Source: Chloroflexota bacterium
GTDB lineage: Bacteria; Chloroflexota; UBA11872
DNA: 64,000 nucleotides
Reading direction: 5' to 3'
Assembly (NCBI GenBank): GCA_022824865.1
Contig: JAJDZD010000028.1
Coordinates: forward strand, 1 to 64,000
In this document: one piece after another, positions 51,340 to 60,415 of the stretch
Position numbering within the stretch: position 1 is the stretch's first letter
Layout of the letters: each line of letters begins with the position of its first letter
Position numbers and translations under genes: made by a program
The notes under the pieces: model-generated
Database searches by the model: none
Told to the model about the DNA's origin: nothing
What the model saw: only the letters and a program-made list of their open reading frames with translations

Positions 51340-51357
51340 CTCAGGCAGCTACCTGAG
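51340..51357. promoter_or_regulatory. Operator-like imperfect palindrome in a divergent intergenic region
   Basis: CTCAGGCAGCTACCTGAG is an 18-base inverted repeat with one mismatched pair (16 of 18 positions symmetric). It lies in the 205-base divergent gap between the membrane protein gene and the acetyltransferase, just upstream of a TATATT hexamer (51387-51392) that could be a -10 box. A regulator-binding site is a guess; it may also be chance in GC-rich DNA. Confidence 0.25.
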
Positions 51358-51460
51358 TCTAGCCGTGGATGAAGCTTTGCCTTTGCTATATTCCCTACCG
51401 GCCCGGACGCCCGCGCGTCGGGCCGCTTTTACGTACCCGCAACCCACCAACCCCTTGCCA

Positions 51461-52663
51461 ATGAACCCCACCGTCCGCCCCCTGACCTCGAACCGACGCG
51501 ACGAAGCGTTGGACCTGACTGACCGCGCCTTCGACGACACACCCCGCGACTACTTCGAACGGCACCAGAGCGGCGACCCCGCCTGGGACGTATCCCAGAG
51601 CCTGGTCGTCGAGGACGACGGCGCCATCGTCGGGCATCTCTGGATCGCCGACCGCACCATGCGCTACGGGGAAGCGCGCGTACGCTTCGGCGGCATTGCC
51701 GACGTTGGCGTTGACCCCGCGCACCGCGGCCAGGGCCACGCCGGCCGCCTGCTGGACGCGGCCGTGGAACGAATGCAGGCCGACGGTCAGCCACTTTCGC
51801 TGCTCTCGACCGGGACCCCCGAGGTCTACGCCGGCCGCGGCTGGCACGCCATGCCGACCGCGCAACTCGAAGCCGAGTTTCCCAGCGGCGACATCGAGTG
51901 GGCCGGCGGCTACGTAGTCCGTCCCTTCGAAACTGCCGACCTGCCCGCCGTCATGGGCATCTACTCGGACATCGCCGCCGACCGCGTCGGCCCGCACGAC
52001 CGTAGCGAAGCCTATTGGCAGGCGCTCATGGACTGGCTGCCCCGCGTCGCGCCGGAGTCCACCGTCTACTTCGACGTGCTCGTCCAGGTCCGCACCGTCG
52101 TGGCTTACGCCATCACTGAGCTGTCCGACGACGAAATGACGATTTTGGACGGCGGCGTCCAATACGAGAACCTGGCGATTCCCCTGCTGAACGTGTGGCG
52201 GGCGCGCGCGGCCGACCGCGACGTCAGCCGTCTCACCGGCGAACTGCACCCCGCATCCGAGCTCTTCGACCTGCTCCGCAAGCGCGCCGACGCGACCCTC
52301 AAGCCCACCCGGCACTACATGGCCAGGCTGAATTCGCTGCGCGGCGCCCTCGAGAGCGTCATTCCCGAGCTCATCCGCCGCCGGCGACGCATGGCCCCCT
52401 TGCCCGGCCCCCCCTTCGCTCTGAACGTCGATGGCGAAGCCGCAAGGATCGAGACACCCATGGCCAACGTGGTCATCGGCGAACCGGTCGGTAACGAACC
52501 CGTCGTCGCGCTCACCAGCGGGCAGTTCCTTGACCTCTACCTCGGCGCGCCCTGCGGCTACGAGGCCCTGGACGCCCTCGACATCCCGCCTCACGTCGAC
52601 GTCTACCTGCGCCGCCTGTTCCCCAACTCGCCCTTCATGTACTGGAACGCCGACCGCTTCTAG
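51461..52663 (+). CDS. GNAT family N-acetyltransferase with Eis-like architecture
   Basis: Acetyl-CoA-dependent transferase of about 400 aa resembling the Eis/GNAT-SCP2 proteins. The acetyl-CoA loop is VDPAHRGQGHAGRLLDAAV (about residues 84-102); a second degenerate GNAT fold covers residues 150-290, and the C-terminal 100 residues have the strand pattern of an SCP2-type domain (PFALNVDGEAARIETPMANV). I chose ATG 51461 (MNPTVRP); a GTG at 51365 would place a TATATT hexamer inside the gene. Substrate unknown; some relatives acetylate aminoglycosides, but this cannot be claimed here. Its stop shares CTAG with the convergent Nudix gene. Confidence 0.8.
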   Translation: MNPTVRPLTSNRRDEALDLTDRAFDDTPRDYFERHQSGDPAWDVSQSLVVEDDGAIVGHLWIADRTMRYGEARVRFGGIADVGVDPAHRGQGHAGRLLDAAVERMQADGQPLSLLSTGTPEVYAGRGWHAMPTAQLEAEFPSGDIEWAGGYVVRPFETADLPAVMGIYSDIAADRVGPHDRSEAYWQALMDWLPRVAPESTVYFDVLVQVRTVVAYAITELSDDEMTILDGGVQYENLAIPLLNVWRARAADRDVSRLTGELHPASELFDLLRKRADATLKPTRHYMARLNSLRGALESVIPELIRRRRRMAPLPGPPFALNVDGEAARIETPMANVVIGEPVGNEPVVALTSGQFLDLYLGAPCGYEALDALDIPPHVDVYLRRLFPNSPFMYWNADRF

Positions 52664-53169
52664 GGGTCTTCCGGCCGCGCCGCCGCGTACAGCTGAAACG
52701 TCTCGGTCGAGTACCGGCCATGCGCCGGCAGGTAGGTCCGCCGGCACAGCCCCCGCGTCGCCCCGCCAAGCACCGGCAGCGCAACTTCCGGCACCAGCGA
52801 CGCGAACCGCTCCGGTTGCGTCCGCAACTGCTCGGCGTCAACCACCGCCACCGCGTCCGTTTCGTGTCCGTTCGGACGCGGCTCGCCGCGCACATACCGC
52901 ATGCTGAACATCAGGTAGGTGTTCAGTTCGCCGGGATCGATGCGATGCCGCACCGCCACCAGATCCTCCGGTTCGGCAACAACCCCGGCTTCCTCCTCGA
53001 CCTCCCGAACCAGCGCCCCTTCCAGCGACTCGCCCGGGTCCACCTTCCCGCCCGGAAACATGAAGCGGCCCTTGATGTCGCTATACGTCAGGCGCACCAG
53101 CAGCACCCCGTCGTCCATGCGCACCACGCCCCCGACGCCAATGATGTTCCGGTGCTCCGCCCGTGCCAT
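52660..53169 (-). CDS. Nudix hydrolase
   Basis: Hydrolase of nucleoside diphosphate derivatives, 169 aa. The Nudix box runs from FPGGKVDPGESLEGALVREV to the EEEAGV that closes it, with the expected Gly, Glu, REVEEE metal ligands at about residues 40-63. An N-terminal IIGVGGVVRMDDGVLLVRL strand is typical. The remaining C-terminal 60 residues are not recognised. Substrate not determined. It follows the creatininase gene by about 41 bases. Confidence 0.88.
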   Translation of the reverse strand: MARAEHRNIIGVGGVVRMDDGVLLVRLTYSDIKGRFMFPGGKVDPGESLEGALVREVEEEAGVVAEPEDLVAVRHRIDPGELNTYLMFSMRYVRGEPRPNGHETDAVAVVDAEQLRTQPERFASLVPEVALPVLGGATRGLCRRTYLPAHGRYSTETFQLYAAARPEDP

Positions 53170-53210
53170 CGCGCCTGGCGCTCAGCTGCGCTGGATGTCT
53201 ATCCGCGTGA

Positions 53211-54014
53211 TCAGCTGGGCCCCGCCGAGATAATCCGGATCAGCTTGGCCACTTCCTCCACCGCGATCTCGTAGTACTGCCGCCCCAGCTCCGCCGTCGC
53301 GGCCCGCGCGTCGTCGCTCAGCCCCGTGATCCGGGCGCCCGGGAACGACATGTACACCACGTCCGCCACGTTCACTGACCCGCCCATCGTGGACATCCCC
53401 AGCTTCGGCCACCCCGAACTGCGTGGATCGTCCCGGTCGGCGTGCTCGATCGGCAGCAGGTCGTCGCGCACCAGCTCCGGGTCCAGGTGCAGCATCAACG
53501 ACGTCTCAAAGTCCCCCCCGTGCCCGGGCACGTGCACCTGGCGGCTGGCTTCAACCGCCTCCAGCCGCGGCCTGGCGATATCCCAATACGCGCCCGCCGC
53601 CACCCGCACGTCCGGATGCTCCAGCACGAAGTCTCGCGCCGCCTGCTGGATCAACAGAATGTTGCCGCCGTGCCCGTTCACGATCAGGATGCGCCGGAAC
53701 CCGGAGAGCGTCAGGCTCTCCAGCAGTTCGTTCAGCACCAGGCTGAACGTCCCGCTGCGCAGCGTCAGCACCCCGGGAAACGGACGGTGGTGATCCGAAC
53801 TCCCGAAATGCAGCGGCGGGCTCACGATCACGTCGAGCTCGCCCGCCGCCTCGGCCGCCCCGCGCGCCACGGCCATGCAGCACATCGTGTCCAGCCCGAT
53901 CGGGTTGTGCGGCCCGTGCTGCTCGATCGCGGCCGTCGGCAATATCGCCACGGCCTCGGGCGCGCGCGCGCCCACTTCATCGCGGTTCAGACGTTCCAGT
54001 GCCGTGTAGGCCAT
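53211..54014 (-). CDS. Creatininase family amidohydrolase
   Basis: Member of the creatininase superfamily (creatinine amidohydrolase, MftE, FAPy deaminase). Metal ligands can be followed: Glu and His in ILPTAAIEQHGPHNPIG, Asp in GLDTMC, His in VNGHGGNILL and Glu in FETSLMLHLD. The 267 aa length is normal. The exact reaction is not predictable; the family includes several riboflavin and mycofactocin enzymes, none of whose partner genes are nearby. It is separated from clpC by 106 bases. Confidence 0.9.
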   Translation of the reverse strand: MAYTALERLNRDEVGARAPEAVAILPTAAIEQHGPHNPIGLDTMCCMAVARGAAEAAGELDVIVSPPLHFGSSDHHRPFPGVLTLRSGTFSLVLNELLESLTLSGFRRILIVNGHGGNILLIQQAARDFVLEHPDVRVAAGAYWDIARPRLEAVEASRQVHVPGHGGDFETSLMLHLDPELVRDDLLPIEHADRDDPRSSGWPKLGMSTMGGSVNVADVVYMSFPGARITGLSDDARAATAELGRQYYEIAVEEVAKLIRIISAGPS

Positions 54015-54120
54015 CGGGAGCCCTCGAAGCGTCGATTCGGCGAATCGTGCCCCGTTGCGGGAACGCTGGCAAGGCAGCCCGGCTGCCGCTCGAGGTCAAG
54101 CGCCAGGCGGCGCCGGCGAG
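54015..54120. other. 106-base gap downstream of clpC with two GC hairpins
   Basis: Two perfect 6-bp stems with 3-base loops are visible: CGATTC/GAATCG at 54033-54047 and GGCAGC/GCTGCC at 54073-54087. Neither has a T run, so intrinsic termination of the heat-shock operon here is possible but not shown. Confidence 0.35.
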
Positions 54121-56637
54121 CTATCCCCCGGCCGCGACCTCCGCCACCGGTTCCGTCGGCGCCTCCGCGTCGGCCGGCCCAACCGCGTCAAAGCTGAACT
54201 CGCCGTCCGCCGCGTCCACCCGCACCGTGCTGCCCTCGCCGCACTCGTTCCGCAGTAGCATGCGCGCGATCACGTTTTCGATCTCCCGCTGCATCGTCCG
54301 GCGCAGCGGACGCGCCCCGTAGTTTGGATCCCAGCCCATCGCCAGCACCAGGTCCTTGGCCGCCGTCGTCAGTTCCACCGCGATCCGCTGCCCCTCCAGC
54401 CGGTCCGCCAGTTGCGACGCCATCAGGTCCACGATCTCCCGCAGCTGCGGCTGCGTCAGCGAGTGGAAGATGATGATCTCGTCGATCCGGTTCAGGAACT
54501 CGGGCCGGAACCGCTTGCGCAGGTCCGTCATCAGTCGCGCCCGCATCTCGCGGTAGTCGCGCGCCTCGCTCGCCGCGTCGTCCCCGGCCGGCACCCCGAA
54601 CCCCAGCTGGTTCTCCCGCCGGATGTGCTGCGCCCCCACGTTCGACGTCATGATGATGATCGTGTTGGAGAAATTGACCTGCCGCCCGTGGCCGTCCGTC
54701 AGCCGCCCGTCGTCCAGCACCTGCAGCAGCACGTTGAACACCTCGGGGTGCGCCTTCTCGATCTCGTCGAACAGCACCACCTGGTACGGACGGCGCCGCA
54801 CCCGCTCGGTCAGCTGCGCCGCGTCGTCGTAGCCCACGTACCCCGGCGGCGCGCCGATCAGCCGGCTCACCGTATGCCGCTCGCCGTACTCCGACATGTC
54901 CACCCGCAGCAGCGCCGCCTCGTCGTCGAACATGAACTCGGCCAGCGCCCGCGCCAGCTCGGTCTTGCCCACGCCCGTCGGCCCCAGGAAGATGAACGAC
55001 CCCATCGGCCGGGCCGGATCGCCGATCCCGCTGCGCGAGCGCCGAATCGCGTCCGCCACCGCCGCCACCGCCTCGTCCTGGTTGATCAGGCGCCGGTGCA
55101 GCGCCGCTTCCATGCCCAGCAGCCGCTCCGCCTCTTCCTCGAACATTCGCGCCACCGGCACGCCCGTAATGCTCGAGACCACTTCCGCCACGTCGTCCGC
55201 GTTCACCGTCTCGGTCAGGTCCTGCTCGGCCAGCCACTTCTTGCGGGCCGACTCCAGCTGCGCTTCGTTCTGCAGCACTTCGGATTTCAGGTTCGCCGCC
55301 AGCTCGTAGTCGCGCCGCCGCCAGGCCGCTTCTTCGTCGGCCTTCAGGTCCTCGATCACCTTCATCGCCTGCCGCAGCTCATCCGGCGCGTCAAAGATGT
55401 CCACCCGCACCTTGGCCGCCGCCTCGTCAATCAGGTCGATAGCCTTGTCCGGCAGGAACCGCTCCGTCAGGTAGCGCTCCGACAGCTCCACCGCGGCCTG
55501 CAGCGCCGCGTCGCTGATCGTCAGTCCGTGGTGTTCCTCGTAGCGATTGCGAATGCCCTCCAGCACCTGCACCGTTTCCTCGATGCCCGGCGCCTCGATG
55601 TGTACCGGCTGGAACCGTCGCGCCAGCGCCTTGTCCTTCTCGACGTGCTGCCGGTACTCGTCGAACGTGGTCGCCCCGATCGCCTGTAGTTCGCCGCGCG
55701 CCAGCGCCGGCTTCAGCATCGTGGCGGCGTCGATTGCGCCGTCCGCCCCGCCCGCGCCCACCGCCTGGTGCAGTTCGTCAAAGAACAGGATGATCTGCCC
55801 TTCCGCCGCGCGAACCTCGTTGATCACCGCTTTCAGCCGCTCCTCGAACTCGCCGCGGAACTTCGCCCCCGCCAGCATCGCCCCCATGTCGATTGCCAGC
55901 ACGTCGCGTCCCCGCAGCAGTTCCGGTACGTCGCCGCTGGAAATTCGCTGCGCCAGGCCCTCCACGATGGCCGTCTTGCCCACGCCCGGCTCCCCGATCA
56001 ACGCCGGGTTGTTCTTGGTCCGCCGCGCCAGCACCTGGATCACCCGCCGGATCTCGGCCTTGCGCCCGATCACCGGATCCAGCCGGCCGGCGCGCGCCAG
56101 GTCCGTCAGGTTCACGCTGTACTTCTCGAGGACTTCGTAGCGGCTCTCCGCGCTCGGCGTGGATGAACGCTGCGCGCCGCGAATCTCGCGCAGCGCCCGG
56201 TACACGCTCTCGGCGTCCACCCCGATCGAGCGCAGGATGCGCCCTGCCTGCGTGTCCTGCGATTTGGCCAGCGCCAGCAGCAGGTGCTCGTTGCCCACGT
56301 ATTCGTCGTCCAGCCGGTCCGCTTCCTCGCCGGCCGCTTGGATAATCCCCACCGCCTGCGGCGTCACGAACATCTGGCCCTGCGCGATCGGGCCGTCGGT
56401 CTGGTCCGAGGTCACCCGCGGCTTCGCTCCCAGCGCCCGCTTGGCCTCACCCCGCGCCAGGTCCGGCGAAACCCGCAGCCGCTGCAGGATCCGCACCGCC
56501 AGCGAGTCGTTCTGATCCAGCAGCGCCATCAGCACGTGATCGGCGTCCAACTGGTTGTGGCTGCTCTCCAGCATGATCGACTGCGCCGTCTGGATCGTCT
56601 CCTGCGCCTTCTCCGTGAACTTCTCGAAATTCATCAT
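54121..56637 (-). CDS. clpC: ATP-dependent Clp protease ATPase subunit ClpC-type
   Basis: AAA+ unfoldase of 838 aa. The double Clp N domain (residues 1-145) is followed by D1 with Walker [11 protein letters not shown] and Walker [15 protein letters not shown], then D2 with [17 protein letters not shown] and [15 protein letters not shown]. The M region is short and UVR-like ([20 protein letters not shown]), so it is ClpC-like rather than ClpB. It starts with two ATGs and overlaps hspR by 4 bases. In this operon it may be controlled by HspR; its ClpP partner is not in the window. Confidence 0.92.
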   Translation of the reverse strand: MMNFEKFTEKAQETIQTAQSIMLESSHNQLDADHVLMALLDQNDSLAVRILQRLRVSPDLARGEAKRALGAKPRVTSDQTDGPIAQGQMFVTPQAVGIIQAAGEEADRLDDEYVGNEHLLLALAKSQDTQAGRILRSIGVDAESVYRALREIRGAQRSSTPSAESRYEVLEKYSVNLTDLARAGRLDPVIGRKAEIRRVIQVLARRTKNNPALIGEPGVGKTAIVEGLAQRISSGDVPELLRGRDVLAIDMGAMLAGAKFRGEFEERLKAVINEVRAAEGQIILFFDELHQAVGAGGADGAIDAATMLKPALARGELQAIGATTFDEYRQHVEKDKALARRFQPVHIEAPGIEETVQVLEGIRNRYEEHHGLTISDAALQAAVELSERYLTERFLPDKAIDLIDEAAAKVRVDIFDAPDELRQAMKVIEDLKADEEAAWRRRDYELAANLKSEVLQNEAQLESARKKWLAEQDLTETVNADDVAEVVSSITGVPVARMFEEEAERLLGMEAALHRRLINQDEAVAAVADAIRRSRSGIGDPARPMGSFIFLGPTGVGKTELARALAEFMFDDEAALLRVDMSEYGERHTVSRLIGAPPGYVGYDDAAQLTERVRRRPYQVVLFDEIEKAHPEVFNVLLQVLDDGRLTDGHGRQVNFSNTIIIMTSNVGAQHIRRENQLGFGVPAGDDAASEARDYREMRARLMTDLRKRFRPEFLNRIDEIIIFHSLTQPQLREIVDLMASQLADRLEGQRIAVELTTAAKDLVLAMGWDPNYGARPLRRTMQREIENVIARMLLRNECGEGSTVRVDAADGEFSFDAVGPADAEAPTEPVAEVAAGG

Positions 56638-57059
56638 CGCGGCGGCCGCCTGTTTCGGAACGGCGGGGCGCCCGGGTCTCGCGTGGCCCGCCGCAGCGCA
56701 TTGCGCAGACGCGCGATCTCGGCTTCGTAGCGCTGGGTCACGTCGTGCAGGACCCGTTCGTGTTCGGCGGCCTGCCGCCGATGGCTCTCGCGCATGTTCA
56801 ACACCACTTCCACACCGGCCAGGTTCACGCCCAACTCGGACGTCAGCCGCTGGATCAGGTGAACCCGCTCGATGTCCTCCTGCGAGAACATGCGCACGTT
56901 GCCCGGCGAGCGGCTGGGCTTCACCAGGCCGATGCGCTCGTAGTGGCGCAGCGTCTGCGGATGCACCTCCGTGATCTCCGCCACCACTCCGATGAAGTAC
57001 GCCGGGCGCGAGCGCAGGTCGTCGCCGGGTCGGTCGCCGTCGTCGCTGTCGAACACCAC
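56634..57059 (-). CDS. hspR: MerR-family heat-shock repressor HspR
   Basis: Repressor of DnaK-operon genes in Actinobacteria and relatives, binding the HAIR element and, in Streptomyces, using DnaK as co-repressor. The MerR-like winged helix is AYFIGVVAEITEVHPQTLRH then YERIGLVKPSRSPGNVRMF; HspR characteristically has this motif rather than a metal-binding C-terminus. The rest is coiled coil (QRYEAEIARLRNAL) and a Pro/Arg tail. 141 aa. It lies between dnaJ and clpC in the lon-dnaK-grpE-dnaJ-hspR-clpC operon, so it would control its own operon through the HAIR-like site before lon. Confidence 0.9.
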   Translation of the reverse strand: MVFDSDDGDRPGDDLRSRPAYFIGVVAEITEVHPQTLRHYERIGLVKPSRSPGNVRMFSQEDIERVHLIQRLTSELGVNLAGVEVVLNMRESHRRQAAEHERVLHDVTQRYEAEIARLRNALRRATRDPGAPPFRNRRPPR

Positions 57060-57060
57060 G

Positions 57061-57981
57061 TCAGTTCACCGCCGTCGGCGTCGGAACCTCGCCGCGAATC
57101 CGCGCCAGTTCCCGGAACAAGTCCTGCTCGCGCGAGCTCAGGTTGCGCGGCAGGCGCACCAGCATGTCCCCGCGTCCGTCGCCGCCGGTCCGCGGCAGCC
57201 CCTGGCCCCGCAGCCGCAACCGGGCACCATGCTGCGTTTCGGCCGGCACCCGCACCGTCAGCGACGAGCCCGCCGGCGTCGGCACCTCCACCTGCGCGCC
57301 CAGCATGGCCTCGCTCAACCCGATCGAAACCTCCGTCGCCAGGTCGTCGCCGCTCCGCTCGAATCCGGCGCCGGCCTCCACCCGAACGCGCAGGAACAGG
57401 TCCCCGCGCGACCCATCCGCCCGTACCGCCCCTTCCCCGGCCACCCGCAGCCGCTGCCCGTCGCGCACGCCTTTCGGAATCGTCACGTCGATGCGCCGCT
57501 GCCGCACGCGGCCGTCCGGCGAAGGCACCCGCATCGTCAGCGCCCGCCGCCCGCCGTTCAGCACCTCCGACAAACTCACCTGCAGCGTCTCCTCAACGTT
57601 CGCCTGCTGCGGCCGCTGCGCACGCTGCGGTCCCGCGCGCCCGCCGAAGAGCGCCTCGAAGAAGTCGCTGAACCCCGACGCGCCGCCGCCGAAGAAGTCG
57701 CCGAACCCGTCCATCCGCACGCCGCTCTGCCGAAACGCCTCGTCGAAGGAGCCCGTCCGCCGCCAGTTCGAGCCGAACCGGTCGTACTGCTGCCGCTTCT
57801 TCGGGTCGCTCAGCACCTCGTGCGCTTCGTTGATCTCCTTGAACTTCGCCTCGGCCGCCGGGTCGTCCGGGTTGACGTCGGGGTGGTAGCGCCGCGCCAG
57901 GCGCCGGTAGGCCGACTTGATGTCGTCCGGCGACGCGTTCCGTGGAACACCCAGGGTCTGGTAGTAGTCCTTGTATTCCAC
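57061..57981 (-). CDS. DnaJ-like co-chaperone without zinc fingers (CbpA type)
   Basis: J-domain protein of 306 aa. The J domain has the HPD motif ([10 protein letters not shown], residue about 34) and starts [20 protein letters not shown]; a Gly/Phe-rich stretch [20 protein letters not shown] follows and then the two C-terminal beta domains with [20 protein letters not shown]. No CxxCxGxG repeat occurs, so this is a type II protein, unlike the dnaJ at 33,258. It lies one base after the hspR reading frame on the operon and 9 bases from grpE. Confidence 0.94.
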   Translation of the reverse strand: MEYKDYYQTLGVPRNASPDDIKSAYRRLARRYHPDVNPDDPAAEAKFKEINEAHEVLSDPKKRQQYDRFGSNWRRTGSFDEAFRQSGVRMDGFGDFFGGGASGFSDFFEALFGGRAGPQRAQRPQQANVEETLQVSLSEVLNGGRRALTMRVPSPDGRVRQRRIDVTIPKGVRDGQRLRVAGEGAVRADGSRGDLFLRVRVEAGAGFERSGDDLATEVSIGLSEAMLGAQVEVPTPAGSSLTVRVPAETQHGARLRLRGQGLPRTGGDGRGDMLVRLPRNLSSREQDLFRELARIRGEVPTPTAVN

Positions 57982-57990
57982 GGGCGCCGC

Positions 57991-58494
57991 CTACGTCCCG
58001 TCGTCCGCCACGGCCACTTCAACCCGCGCCGCGCGCAGCACGTCGTCGCCCCAGCGGTAGCCCGGCTGCAGCTCGGCCGTAATCGTGCCGGCCGGCACGT
58101 CCGCGCTCGGCCGCGTGGCCACCGCCTCGTGCCAGCGGGGATCGAAGACGCCGTCCGTCTCGATCGCCCGCACCCCGCGCGCCTGCAAGAGCGACGTCAG
58201 CTGGCTGCGCGTCAGCTGCACGCCCTCCCGCGCGCTCTCCGGGTCCGACCCGGCGTCCAGCGCCGCCAGCGTCCGGTCCAGGTCGTCCGCCACGCGCAGG
58301 ATGTCTCGCAGCAGCGACGACTTGGCCTGCTGGATCAGGTCGTCCGTCGTGCGGTTCACCCGCTTGCGGAAGTTCTCCATCTCGGCGCGCAGGCGCAGCA
58401 GCTGGTCGTTCAGCGAGGCCACCTCGGCCTCCAGCGCCGCTTCGCGTTCGCTGGCGGCGGCCGTGGCCTCGCTGTCGTGGGAATCGGCGTGCAT
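57991..58494 (-). CDS. grpE: GrpE nucleotide exchange factor (second copy)
   Basis: Partner of the DnaK next to it. The long helix has [20 protein letters not shown] and the middle [17 protein letters not shown]; the C-terminal signature is [20 protein letters not shown] and [20 protein letters not shown]. The product has 167 aa, shorter than the first copy (no long acidic N-terminus). It lies between dnaK (6 bases) and dnaJ (9 bases). Confidence 0.93.
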   Translation of the reverse strand: MHADSHDSEATAAASEREAALEAEVASLNDQLLRLRAEMENFRKRVNRTTDDLIQQAKSSLLRDILRVADDLDRTLAALDAGSDPESAREGVQLTRSQLTSLLQARGVRAIETDGVFDPRWHEAVATRPSADVPAGTITAELQPGYRWGDDVLRAARVEVAVADDGT

Positions 58495-58500
58495 CGGGCG

Positions 58501-60405
58501 CTACTTCTCGTCCGCGGCCTCGAACTCGGCGTCGACCACGTCGTCGTCCGCCGCAGCCTCGTCCGCGCTCGGCGGCGCTTCGGCGCCGTCGGCCCCGGGC
58601 GCCGCCTGGTACATCTGCTCGCCCAGCTTCTGGGCCGCCGTCTGCAGCACGGCCACCGCGCTGCGGATCGCCTCCAGGTCCTCGCCCTCCAGCGCCGAGC
58701 GCACGTCGGCGATGGCCCGCTCGGCCGCCTGCCGGTCGTCCGCTTCGATCTTGTCGCCGTTCTCGCTGATCAGGCGCTCGGTCTGGTACGCCAGGCTGTC
58801 CGCGTTGTTGCGCAGCTCGGCCTCCTCCAGCTGCCGGCGGTCCTCGGCGGCATGCTGTTCGGCCTCCTGCACCAGCGCGTCCACCTGCTCGTCCGACAGG
58901 TTCGTGCTGGCCGTGATCGTGATGCGCTGCTCCTTGGCCGTCGCCAGGTCCTTCGCCGAGACGTTCACGATGCCGTTCGCGTCGATGTCGAAGGTCACCT
59001 CGATCTGCGGCACGCCGCGCGGCGCCGACGGGATGCCTTCCAGCCGGAACCGGCCCAGCGTCGTGTTGTCCCGCGCCATCGGGCGCTCGCCCTGCAGCAC
59101 GTGAATGTCCACCGCCGTCTGTCCGTCGTCGGCCGTCGAGAAGATCTCCGACTTGCTGGTCGGAATCGTCGTATTGCGCGGAATCAGCGCGGTCAGCACG
59201 CCGCCCAGCGTCTCCACGCCCAGCGACAGCGGAGTCACGTCCAGCAACACCACGTCTTCGACCTCGCCCGCCAGCACGCCTCCCTGGATGGCGGCGCCGA
59301 TCGCCACCACCTCGTCCGGGTTGACGCCCTGGTTGGGCTCCTTGCCGGTCAGCTCCCGCACCAGCGCCTGCACCGCCGGCATGCGCGTCGAACCGCCCAC
59401 CAGCACCACTTCATTTATCTCGGAGGCCCGGATGCCGGCATCGCCCAGCGCCCGGCGGAACGGATCCACGCAGCGCTGCGTCAGGTCCTGCGTCAGCCGC
59501 TCGAACTCCGCCCGCGTCAGCGCCACGTCCAGGTGCTTGGGACCCGTCTGGTCCGCCGTGATGAACGGCAGGCTGATCTGCGCCTGCGGCACCGACGACA
59601 GCTCCTGCTTGGCCTTCTCCGAGGCCTCGATCAGCCGCTGCAGCGCCTGGGGATCCTTGCGCAGATCGATCCCCTCGGCCCGCAGGAAGTCGTCGGCCAC
59701 GTGGTCCACCACCCGCCTGTCGTAGTCGTCGCCGCCCAGGTGGGTGTCGCCGTTGGTGGCCTTGACCTCGAACACCCCGTCGCCCACCTCCAGGATGGTC
59801 ACGTCGAAGGTGCCGCCGCCCAGGTCCCACACCAGGATCGTCTCGGCTCCGCGCTTGTCCAGCCCGTAGGCCAGCGCCGCCGCCGTCGGCTCGTTGATGA
59901 TCCGCCGCACGTTCAGGCCGGCAATCTCGCCGGCGTTGCGCGTCGACTGCCGCTGCGAGTCGTTGAAATAGGCCGGCACGGTGATCACCGCGTCGCTCAC
60001 GTCCTCGCCCAGGTACTTCTCCGCGTCCGCCTTCAGCTTCTGCAGCACCACCGCCGAGATCTCTTCGGGTGTCACCTCGCGGCCGCTCTCCGGGATCTTG
60101 ATCAGCACTTCGCCCGCGCGGCCCTCGGTCACGTCGAACGTCACCGCGGCGGACTCGTCCGCGACCTCCGTCAGCCGTCGGCCGACGAAGCGCTTGGAGG
60201 AATTGATCGTGTTCTTGGGATTCATCACCGCCTGCCGCCGGGCCAGTTGCCCGACCAGCCGCTGCCCGCCCCCGGCATACGCCACCACCGACGGCGTCAG
60301 GCGGCTGCCCTCGGAGTTCGTGACCACGTTCGGGTCGCCGCCCTCCATCACGGCAACGACCGAGTTCGTCGTCCCCAGGTCAATCCCAATGATCTTGCTC
60401 GCCAT
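58501..60405 (-). CDS. dnaK: Molecular chaperone DnaK (Hsp70)
   Basis: Hsp70 of 634 aa. The nucleotide domain shows [19 protein letters not shown], the connecting motif [20 protein letters not shown] and [35 protein letters not shown]; the linker [17 protein letters not shown] leads to the substrate domain. The C-terminus is acidic ([18 protein letters not shown]) in place of the usual EEVD. It follows lon by 10 bases. DnaK also acts as HspR co-repressor in Streptomyces; whether so here is unknown. Confidence 0.97.
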   Translation of the reverse strand: MASKIIGIDLGTTNSVVAVMEGGDPNVVTNSEGSRLTPSVVAYAGGGQRLVGQLARRQAVMNPKNTINSSKRFVGRRLTEVADESAAVTFDVTEGRAGEVLIKIPESGREVTPEEISAVVLQKLKADAEKYLGEDVSDAVITVPAYFNDSQRQSTRNAGEIAGLNVRRIINEPTAAALAYGLDKRGAETILVWDLGGGTFDVTILEVGDGVFEVKATNGDTHLGGDDYDRRVVDHVADDFLRAEGIDLRKDPQALQRLIEASEKAKQELSSVPQAQISLPFITADQTGPKHLDVALTRAEFERLTQDLTQRCVDPFRRALGDAGIRASEINEVVLVGGSTRMPAVQALVRELTGKEPNQGVNPDEVVAIGAAIQGGVLAGEVEDVVLLDVTPLSLGVETLGGVLTALIPRNTTIPTSKSEIFSTADDGQTAVDIHVLQGERPMARDNTTLGRFRLEGIPSAPRGVPQIEVTFDIDANGIVNVSAKDLATAKEQRITITASTNLSDEQVDALVQEAEQHAAEDRRQLEEAELRNNADSLAYQTERLISENGDKIEADDRQAAERAIADVRSALEGEDLEAIRSAVAVLQTAAQKLGEQMYQAAPGADGAEAPPSADEAAADDDVVDAEFEAADEK

Positions 60406-60415
60406 CTGCTGCCTC

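Noticed and set aside
54412-55689. Long plus-strand frame antisense to clpC
   Set aside because: Same codon-phase shadow effect; low-complexity Arg/His/Leu composition and no start context.
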